Part shown: positions 57,849 to 64,000 of the stretch, in pieces
How positions within the stretch are numbered: the first letter of the stretch is position 1
How the letters are laid out: each line of letters starts with the position of its first letter
Assembly (NCBI GenBank): GCA_035489015.1
Contig: DATHKR010000213.1
Coordinates: 1-64,000, forward strand
From: DATFRY01 sp035489015
GTDB lineage: Bacteria; Myxococcota_A; Polyangia; Haliangiales; Haliangiaceae
Direction of reading: 5' to 3'
DNA: 64,000 nucleotides
Translations under genes and position numbers: made by a program
The notes under the pieces: model-generated
Told to the model about the DNA's origin: nothing
Databases searched by the model: none
What the model saw: the letters and a program-made list of their open reading frames with translations, nothing else

Positions 57849-58706
57849 ATGCGCCCGCGGCAGATCCTCGCGCCACTGCTCCTGTCCGGTCTCGGCGCGC
57901 TCGCCGCGGCGAGCCCGGCCGCCGCGCAGCCGACCGGGGCCTTCATGACCCTCGACCGGGCCGACCACGAGTCGCGCGCCGGCCTGTTCTTCGGCCTGCT
58001 CCACATCGAGGACACCGATCTCGACGAGGGGGCGGCCAGGATCGAGCTCAACGGCCAGTACGTGGCGCCGTCGGGGTTCGGCGGCTACTTCTCCGCCCCG
58101 ATCCACCAGCTGTACATCGACGACGGCGACGACGAGACCGCGCTCGGCGGGATCGAGGTCGGCGGCCTGATGGCGCGCGAGGTGGCCCTCGGCCAGGAGC
58201 TGGCGCTGCATGTCGGGGTGGTGCTCCCCACCGCGCAGGGAGACGACTTCGAGGAGATCATCGCCAACGTGGCCGGCGTGCAGTCGCGCCTGACCGACCT
58301 GGTCCAGGCGATACCCGAGACGTCGACCCTGCGCCTGGGCGGTTCGTTCCTGGGCAGCGTGCCCGGCCTGGTCTACCGGTTCGACGGAGGCATGGACGTT
58401 CCCCTCCTCACCACCGACGACGACGGCGACGTCGCGCACGATCCGATCCTGCGCCTGAACGGCGCGGTCGGCCTGGGCATGGGACCGGGCACGCTCTCGT
58501 TCGAGCTGATCAACCTGTTCGCCACCGGCAACGAGGACGCCAGCTTCAGCGACAGCACGCTCACCAACGCGGGCGTCTCGCTCGGCGTCGCCCTGGCCGG
58601 CGTCCGCCTGCAGGGAGGCCTCTTCCTGTCGGTCGACTCGGTGTTCGAGGACGACACCGGCGAGGGCCTGATCACCTTCGCGCTGGCCGGCGCCAAGAGC
58701 TGGTAG
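57849..58706 (+). CDS. Secreted barrel-like protein of unknown function
   Basis: 285 residues with a Sec signal ending SPAAAQP. The mature chain alternates short beta segments (ARIELNGQYVAPSGFGGYFSAP, ELALHVGVVLPTAQG, GTLSFELINLFATG, VSLGVALAGVRLQGGLFLSV), typical of outer-membrane barrels or extracellular beta-sandwich proteins. No family was recognised. A -10-like TAGCCT (57837-57842) lies 6 bases before the ATG. Its stop abuts the convergent PBP stop with no intervening base. Confidence 0.75.
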   Translation: MRPRQILAPLLLSGLGALAAASPAAAQPTGAFMTLDRADHESRAGLFFGLLHIEDTDLDEGAARIELNGQYVAPSGFGGYFSAPIHQLYIDDGDDETALGGIEVGGLMAREVALGQELALHVGVVLPTAQGDDFEEIIANVAGVQSRLTDLVQAIPETSTLRLGGSFLGSVPGLVYRFDGGMDVPLLTTDDDGDVAHDPILRLNGAVGLGMGPGTLSFELINLFATGNEDASFSDSTLTNAGVSLGVALAGVRLQGGLFLSVDSVFEDDTGEGLITFALAGAKSW

Positions 58707-60926
58707 TCAGAACTCGCGGCTGGCGCGAGAGAGATCCGCCGGCACGCCGGGCGCGTCGCCGGCGCGCTCGTGCGGCTCGGTGCCGCGCCGGAACCACAGC
58801 TCGACCGCGCCGCCCGCGCCTGGCTCGGCCAGGAGGCCGGTCTCGCGGTCGATCACCGCGCGGACCACGCCGGGCGGCGGCGGCTCGGCCGGGACCGGGC
58901 GCGCCGCGCGCGAGGCCTCGGACAGCGCGACCAGCTCCATCCACAGCGGCAGCGCGGCGTGGGCGCCGTCGCGGCCGGCGCCGAGCTGGCGCGATGGATC
59001 GTCGTGCCCGATCCACACCGCGGCCAGGAGGCGCGCGGTGAAGCCGATGAACCAGGCGTCGGTGTTGCCGTTGGTGGTGCCGGTCTTGCCCGCCGCCGGG
59101 CGGCCGAGGTCGCGCGCCGCCGAGCCGGTCCCGCGCAGCACCACGTCGCGCAGCATCCCGGCGACCAGGAACGCGGTCTCCGGGTCGAGCGCCGGCGCCG
59201 GGGCCGCCGCGGCCGGCTCGGCGGCCAGCGCGGCCAGGCGGTCGAGCCGGCGGGCCGGGTCGATCCACGGATCGTAGGGCGAGGCGCGATCGACCAGCAC
59301 CGCGCCGTCGCGCCACACCCGCACCACCGTGATCGGCCGCCCCGCCCTGCCCCCGCGCGCGAACGCGGCGAACGCCCCGGCCAGCTCGATCGGGATGACG
59401 CACGACGCGCCCAGCGCGAGCGGGCGGACGTCGTCGAGCGGGGTGGACAGGCCGAGCCGGCGCGCCATCGCGATGACCCGCGGCCCGCCGACTCGATCGA
59501 GCACGTCCACCGCCGGCGCGTTGAGCGACGCGGCCAGCGCGTCCTGGGCCAGCGCCACGCCGCGGAACGCGCGCCCCCCGTTGCGCGGCTTCCAGTGCAC
59601 GTCGAGGCGCTCGTCGTACTCGGAGATCGGTCCGTCGCGGAGCGGCGTGCCCGGGGTGATCGCGCCGGCCGCCAGCGCCGCGGCGTACAGCACCGGCTTG
59701 AACGCCGAGCCGGGCTGGCGGCATGCCTGGCTGGTGCGGTCGAAGCTGGACTCTTCCCAGCGCAGCCCGCCCACCTCCGCCTCGAGGTAGTCGGTCACCT
59801 GGTCCCAGAGGAGCGCGGCCACCTGCGGGGTCGGCTCGCCGTCCCGGCGCAGCGCGGCGGCGTGGCGGCGAGCCCGATCCTCGACCTCGGCGGCCAGGAC
59901 CGGCAGCGCGGCGGTCTCGATCGACAGCCCGCCGCGGGCGTACTCGACCGGCAGCGCGGCGGCGACCTCGCGTCGGGCCCGCTCGGTGCTCCACGGCGCG
60001 ATCTGCCCGTAGCGGCGGACCGGCGGGTGGAGCTCGACCGGCGCCGCCCGCGCCAGCCGGTATTCCGGCTCGGTCAGAAATCCAGCCCCACGCATCCGGT
60101 CGAGCACGTGGTCGCGCCGCGCCCGGGCCGCGGCCGGCTGGACGTAGGGGCTCGCTCGACCGGGCGCCTGGGCCAGGCCGGCCACCAGCGCCGCCTCGGC
60201 CGGGCCGAGCTCACCGAGCGGCCGGTCGAAGTAGGCGCGCGCCGCGGCGGCCACCCCGTAGGCGCCGGCGCCGAGGAAAACCTGGTTGGCGTACACCTCG
60301 AGGATGCGGCGCTTGTCGTAGTGGCGCTCGAGCCGGCGCGCGACCAGCGCCTCGCGCACCTTGCGGCGCAGCGACTGCTCGCGCCCGATCTCGCGCGGCA
60401 GGAGCGCGCGCGCGACCTGCTGGGTGATGGTGGACGCGCCCTCGACCACGTGGCCGGCCTGATAGTTGGCCCACGCCGCGCGAGCCACCGCCTCGAGGTC
60501 GACCCCGCGGTGCTGGAAGAACCGCTCGTCCTCGGCGGCGATGAGCGCCTTCACCATCAGCGGTGGGATGTCGCCATACGCCACCCAGCGCCGGTTCCCG
60601 ATCTCGACCTCGTCGGCGCGGAACGGGATCTCGGCCAGGATGGTCCCGTCGGCCGCGCGGATCGAGCTGGTGCGGGGCAGCGCCGCCTGCCAGGCGTCGA
60701 GGTCCGGCTCGGCCGGAAGATCGCGCGCGTAGTCGTCGAGCACCGCCAGCGCGACCAGCGCAGCGCCGAGCGGCGCGGCCACGATCAGCCAGGCGATCGC
60801 CACCAGGGGCAGGCGCCACCACGCCCCGCCCGCGCGCCGGTTGCCGATCGAGACCCGGGTGCGAGGGCCGGACGGACGGGCGCGACCGATGCCGGTGCCC
60901 GTGCCCGAGCCGCCCGCGCGGCTCAT
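58707..60926 (-). CDS. Bifunctional peptidoglycan synthase, PBP1A/PBP1C family
   Basis: 739 residues. One N-terminal membrane helix (about 38-62); a GT51 glycosyltransferase domain (about 115-290) with AAEDERFFQHRGVD (catalytic Glu132) and GASTITQQ (163-170); a transpeptidase domain with SAFK (407-410), SLN (467-469) and KTGTT (614-618), all intact. It polymerises and crosslinks peptidoglycan at the inner membrane. The start ATG (60926) overlaps the degenerate MBL gene by four bases. Confidence 0.95.
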   Translation of the reverse strand: MSRAGGSGTGTGIGRARPSGPRTRVSIGNRRAGGAWWRLPLVAIAWLIVAAPLGAALVALAVLDDYARDLPAEPDLDAWQAALPRTSSIRAADGTILAEIPFRADEVEIGNRRWVAYGDIPPLMVKALIAAEDERFFQHRGVDLEAVARAAWANYQAGHVVEGASTITQQVARALLPREIGREQSLRRKVREALVARRLERHYDKRRILEVYANQVFLGAGAYGVAAAARAYFDRPLGELGPAEAALVAGLAQAPGRASPYVQPAAARARRDHVLDRMRGAGFLTEPEYRLARAAPVELHPPVRRYGQIAPWSTERARREVAAALPVEYARGGLSIETAALPVLAAEVEDRARRHAAALRRDGEPTPQVAALLWDQVTDYLEAEVGGLRWEESSFDRTSQACRQPGSAFKPVLYAAALAAGAITPGTPLRDGPISEYDERLDVHWKPRNGGRAFRGVALAQDALAASLNAPAVDVLDRVGGPRVIAMARRLGLSTPLDDVRPLALGASCVIPIELAGAFAAFARGGRAGRPITVVRVWRDGAVLVDRASPYDPWIDPARRLDRLAALAAEPAAAAPAPALDPETAFLVAGMLRDVVLRGTGSAARDLGRPAAGKTGTTNGNTDAWFIGFTARLLAAVWIGHDDPSRQLGAGRDGAHAALPLWMELVALSEASRAARPVPAEPPPPGVVRAVIDRETGLLAEPGAGGAVELWFRRGTEPHERAGDAPGVPADLSRASREF

Positions 60927-61936
60927 GCGAACAGGCTCATCTGCAGCGGCGGGCCGAGCGCGCGCGCCGACAGCCCGTGCCCGGACAGCTCCACCGCCAT
61001 CGCCTCGGCGAAGCGGCCGAACAGGTGCACCGAGCCGGCCCCGGTCTCCTCGACGTAGCGGATCAGCGCCGCGTGATCGGCCTGGCTGCTCCACGTGATC
61101 CCGTGGCCGGCACGCGCGCGGGCCACCGCCTCGCGTTCGGCCGCCGCGCCCGACACCAGCGCCACCTCGCTGGCCGGCGGAAGCTCGACCCGGTCGAGCT
61201 CGGCGCGCCGGCCGACCGGCCACAGCAGGACCTGCCCGGGCGGCACCCGCGAGGCGGCGAACCGCCGCACCGGCGGCGCCGCGAAGCCGGCCGCGCGCAG
61301 CTTCTGGGCCGCGTGGTGGATCGATCGATGGGCCAGCTGCTCGGCGCCGGGCGCGCCGCCCAGCCGGTGCGCCACGTCGAGCCCCTTCAGCGGCGAGGTG
61401 ACCAGGAGGACCAGCGCGCCACCGGCGCCGACCACGCGCCCGGCCAGCGCCGTGGCCTCGTCGACCGCCTGATCGACCGGCGGAAAGCGAAACCGAGCGT
61501 GGCCGTAGTGGGCGTCGACCACCAGCGCGGCGCAGTTCCGCTGATCGGCGGCGCCGCCCAGGCCGCCGCCGTCGGGGTTGACCGCGCCGGCGTAGACGAC
61601 GCGGAAGTCGCCCAGGTCGACCGACAGCGACGCGGCGCCGATCGCGCTGCCCGACCGGATGAGCTCGAGGCGCAGGGTGCCGAGCGAGAACGGCCGCCCG
61701 AGCGGCACGGACAGCTCGGAAGCGGCGTCGGCGCGGCGGCCGTGGTGGGAGAGCAGCGCGAGGGTCTCGCCGGTGGCGATGATCTGGCCGTGCTGCGAGG
61801 CCGGCACTCGATCGGCGCGCGACACGAAGCAGAGCTCGCGCGCCCGGCGGGCGTCGCACCAGATCGCCGTGCCCGAGATGTGCACGCCGCCGCGCCAGAC
61901 CACCGGCTGATCGGCCGCGGGCGGGGCGGCCCGCAA
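60923..61936 (-). CDS. Degenerate MBL/beta-CASP-like exonuclease homologue
   Basis: About 337 residues; TTG 61936 with a GGAGGAAGG ribosome site is favoured, GTG 61984 is an alternative. The layout GVHISGTAIWCDARRARELCFVS ... VVYAGAVNP ... VVDAHYGHARFRFPP and the following RNA/DNA-processing-like half resemble ligase-associated MBL exonucleases. However, the metal motif HxHxDH is SRADRVPASQHG (residues 39-50: His to Arg/Asp, Asp to Val, His to Pro) and the later Asp (GD) is Ala (AGAV). Metal catalysis is unlikely; a structural or DNA-end-binding role is inferred. Overlaps the PBP gene start. Confidence 0.8.
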   Translation of the reverse strand: MRAAPPAADQPVVWRGGVHISGTAIWCDARRARELCFVSRADRVPASQHGQIIATGETLALLSHHGRRADAASELSVPLGRPFSLGTLRLELIRSGSAIGAASLSVDLGDFRVVYAGAVNPDGGGLGGAADQRNCAALVVDAHYGHARFRFPPVDQAVDEATALAGRVVGAGGALVLLVTSPLKGLDVAHRLGGAPGAEQLAHRSIHHAAQKLRAAGFAAPPVRRFAASRVPPGQVLLWPVGRRAELDRVELPPASEVALVSGAAAEREAVARARAGHGITWSSQADHAALIRYVEETGAGSVHLFGRFAEAMAVELSGHGLSARALGPPLQMSLFA

Positions 61937-62020
61937 CTTGCCCTTCCTCCCCACGAGGACACCCTGCCACGGCTGGCGCTCCACAGCAATTGCCAGCTCG
62001 TGAGCGACTCTCGTCCCCGG

Positions 62021-62296
62021 ATGAGCAGTCGTCCGATCTCCACTCTCGCCTTCACTGCCCTCCTCGCCGGCGCCGGCTGCGGCGACTTCGACAACCCGGC
62101 CAGCGGCGGCGACGACGCCGGGCCGGCGGACGCGGGCATCGGCCGGTCGACGAGCTGCGCCCCGGACCGACCGCGCACGCCCGGCGCGGGCGCGGCGGTC
62201 CATCAGCGCGTCGTCGAGGCCAACACGGTCGATCCGGCGCTGTTCGGCGAGTACTCCTGCGGAGAGCCCGGCAGCTGCGATCGCCTCGGTCTCTGA
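62021..62296 (+). CDS. Small lipoprotein-like protein
   Basis: 91 residues. MSSRPISTLAFTALLAGAGC ends in a lipobox-like GAGC; the rest is Gly/Asp/Ala-rich with a few Cys (STSCAPDRP, YSCGEPGSCDRLGL). An upstream GTG at 62000 would add seven residues. The gene is divergent from the MBL-like protein. No domain is recognised. Confidence 0.6.
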   Translation: MSSRPISTLAFTALLAGAGCGDFDNPASGGDDAGPADAGIGRSTSCAPDRPRTPGAGAAVHQRVVEANTVDPALFGEYSCGEPGSCDRLGL

Positions 62297-62321
62297 TCCG
62301 ACGCGCGCGCGGCGAGCCCGC

Positions 62322-62828
62322 TCAGGTGAGCTCGACCTCGACGCCGCACGAGTCGTGGCCGAGGCCGCCGATGCAGGTCACCTCGCGCGCCTTGGCCCGC
62401 TTCTTCACCACGGTCTCGACCACGCCGGCGATGAGCCCGGCCTCGAAGTGGCAGAGCGTGCGCCCGACCGTGCGCATCCCGGAGCAGGTCACGCACTCGT
62501 AGACATCGACATAGACGCGCGACTCGGTCAGCACTGGCACCTCGATGATGCCGACCTTGAGCGAGTTGCAGAGCTCGAGGAACTGATCGAGCTTGGTCAA
62601 CCCGAGCGAGTTGCCGAGCTTCTTGCCGGCGACGTACGCGGTGCCGGCCGCGCCTCGCCCGATGATCTCCTCGAGCGCGACCAGGCGGAGCAGGCGATAG
62701 AGAGCGACACCGGCGGTGTCACCCAGCGTCGGACGAAGGACCGAGAGCGCATTCGCGACGTCGACTCGTTGGTGCTCTCTCGCGCCATTCGGGCGATCCG
62801 GGCCGCCACTCTGCTGTGATGGATTCAT
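62322..62828 (-). CDS. V4R-domain protein
   Basis: 168 residues; ATG 62828 has an AAGGGGGG ribosome site, a GTG at 62834 is less well spaced. ALYRLLRLVALEEIIGRGAAGTAYVAGKKLGN and VYVDVYECVTCSGMRTVGRTLCHFEAGLIAGVVE are the 4-vinyl-reductase (V4R) fold, with the Cys residues (CVTC, LC, and CIGGLGHDSC) suited to bind a metal or small hydrophobic ligand. Such domains act as ligand sensors next to regulators. It is divergent from a Ser/Thr kinase gene, so a signalling role is reasonable. Confidence 0.85.
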   Translation of the reverse strand: MNPSQQSGGPDRPNGAREHQRVDVANALSVLRPTLGDTAGVALYRLLRLVALEEIIGRGAAGTAYVAGKKLGNSLGLTKLDQFLELCNSLKVGIIEVPVLTESRVYVDVYECVTCSGMRTVGRTLCHFEAGLIAGVVETVVKKRAKAREVTCIGGLGHDSCGVEVELT

Positions 62829-62888
62829 ACCCACTGCCCCCCTTTTCTCTCAAGACCACTATCACGAGCGCAGATGCGTTACGTGCCG

Positions 62889-62918
62889 ATTACTTGTTGT
62901 CTGCAGCAGCACTGACAA
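62889..62918 (-). promoter_or_regulatory. Candidate promoter of the V4R gene
   Basis: On the minus strand, TTGTCA (plus 62913-62918), 18-base spacer and AGTAAT (plus 62889-62894). The predicted transcript has a leader of about 55 bases before the ATG. Confidence 0.4.
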
Positions 62919-62976
62919 GGATCTTGTTGATTCTCCGTCGGTCGAGCGTGCATGTTGGCAATGGGGGAGCGGGATC

Positions 62977-64000
62977 TTGGCAGGTACGGGTGCACTCGAA
63001 ACGAGGCTGTCTCCGGGGAGTAGCTTCGGCCGCTACGTCGTCGAATCGCGGCTGGCTCGCGGGGGAATGGGAGAGGTCTGGCTGGCGACGGCGCGCGGCC
63101 CGGGCGGCTTCCAGAAGCGCGTCGTCATCAAGACGGTTCTCCCCGATCTGATGGAGAAACCGGCTTATGTGCAGATGCTGGTCAAGGAGGCGTCTCTGGC
63201 CGCCCGCCTCGATCACCCCAACATCGTGCACGTGTTCGACCTCGGATGCGTCGGCGGTCTCTACTACCTCGCCATGGAGTACCTGTCCGGGCGCTCGCTC
63301 GCGCAGATGTTGCGCCGCTCGCATGACATGGGTCAACGACTGACCCTTCGGGTGCTCCTCACGTTGATCGCAATTGCCTGTGATGGACTGCAGTACGCAC
63401 ACGACTATGCCGATGATGATGGGCGCGCACTCGGCATGCTCCACCGGGACATCAGTCCCAGTAACATCATGTTGACGTTTGCCGGCCGCGTCGCGCTCCT
63501 GGACTTCGGAGTCGCGACCGCCGCGCGCGGGCGATACAAGACCAAGTCCGGAACGATCAAGGGCAAGTTCCACTACCTCGCGCCCGAGCGCGTCCGCGGC
63601 GAGTCGTGCGATCGGCGCAGCGACGTCTACTCGCTCGGCGTCGTCCTCTATCAGTGCCTCACGCTGCGCTGGCCATTTCGTGCGCAGGGCGAGTACGAGC
63701 TCCTCCACCAGATCGCCAATGACATGGCCCCTCCGGTGCGCCAGTACGCGCCGTGGGTCAGTCCGCGCCTGGAGCAGATCGTGATGCACGCGATGGCAAA
63801 CGACGTCACCGCCCGCCACCAGCACGCCAGGGATCTGGCGACAGATTTGCGCGAGTACCTGCGCGCGATCGGAGCGGTGGTCGAGCCGCCCGAGCTGTCC
63901 GGCTGCCTGACCGGGCTCTTCCCCGAGGCGCCCGAGTCGGCGGCCCGCCGCCAGCTGGTCGCGACCCCGATCGAGCCCGACGACGGGATCGAGATCATCT
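62977..64000 (+). CDS. Ser/Thr protein kinase (N-terminal part, runs off the window)
   Basis: About 341 residues visible, cut by the window end. TTG start at 62977 is inferred: it precedes the kinase fold in frame and follows a GGGGGAG ribosome site. Kinase motifs are intact: RLARGGMGEVWLA, Lys52 (VVIKTV), LVKEASLAARLDHPNI, HRDISPSN (HRD 156-158) and DFG (176-178), with TIKGKFHYLAPERVRGE as activation segment. It is active by sequence. The missing C-terminus should hold a membrane helix and sensor domain. Divergent from the V4R gene. Confidence 0.9.
   Translation, partial: MAGTGALETRLSPGSSFGRYVVESRLARGGMGEVWLATARGPGGFQKRVVIKTVLPDLMEKPAYVQMLVKEASLAARLDHPNIVHVFDLGCVGGLYYLAMEYLSGRSLAQMLRRSHDMGQRLTLRVLLTLIAIACDGLQYAHDYADDDGRALGMLHRDISPSNIMLTFAGRVALLDFGVATAARGRYKTKSGTIKGKFHYLAPERVRGESCDRRSDVYSLGVVLYQCLTLRWPFRAQGEYELLHQIANDMAPPVRQYAPWVSPRLEQIVMHAMANDVTARHQHARDLATDLREYLRAIGAVVEPPELSGCLTGLFPEAPESAARRQLVATPIEPDDGIEII

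Overview
The window is GC-rich chromosomal DNA whose gene content points to a myxobacterium-like organism (Myxococcota, possibly Haliangiales/Kofleriaceae). Supporting signs are four Hanks-type Ser/Thr kinase genes (one a predicted pseudokinase, one cut by the window edge), an FHA-sigma54 activator, an FHA-DUF4388-like protein, many short Cys-rich lipoproteins, Pro/Gly/Ala-rich linkers, and frequent GTG/TTG starts. No insertion sequence, integrase, phage gene or CRISPR array was seen, so this looks like stable chromosome rather than an island.

Layout. 1-11.4 kb: quinone-oxidoreductase fragment, three lipoproteins (one PKD, one with a possible caspase-like fold), BBE-type FAD oxidase, omega-amidase, TolB-like propeller protein, SerB, Kazal-like lipoprotein, PQGGYP-repeat membrane protein, Dtd, Cys-rich lipoprotein. 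11.4-16.7 kb: methyltransferase, then a four-gene MacA/LolD/FtsX/FtsX transporter operon. 16.8-20.2 kb: MscS channel with a cyclic-nucleotide-binding domain, divergent from two tandem MBL hydrolases. 20.2-29.8 kb: FHA protein, lipase, giant pseudokinase with PEGA domain, FHA-sigma54 activator, kinase. 30-36.4 kb: lipoproteins, ECF sigma plus DGPF/YCII protein, DUF4345-like protein, KorAB. 36.5-43.6 kb: tRNA-Arg(CCG) abutting an MshEN-like gene, zinc-ribbon/TPR kinase, a gene-poor 600-base stretch, TatC and TatA/B. 43.8-48.8 kb: a possible cell-surface signalling locus of Cys-rich repeat lipoprotein, barrel-like protein, ECF sigma factor and FecR-TPR protein. 48.8-57.8 kb: inositol monophosphatase divergent from an iol cluster (iolB, iolC, secreted alpha/beta hydrolase, Cgl0159-like aldolase, iolD, iolE, iolG). 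57.8-64 kb: barrel-like protein, PBP1A-type synthase, degenerate MBL protein, lipoprotein, V4R protein and a truncated kinase gene.

Strongest cross-window signal: at about sixteen gene starts a -10-like hexamer lies only 6-10 bases upstream of the start codon, in four cases with a -35 box. This places predicted transcription starts almost on the start codon and suggests that leaderless mRNAs are common here. Other points of interest are the pseudokinase (HRD replaced by HLG), a dead MBL nuclease homologue, a palindrome inside the iolB promoter spacer, and the tRNA-to-TTG junction. All functional statements are read from sequence motifs; no search was run.
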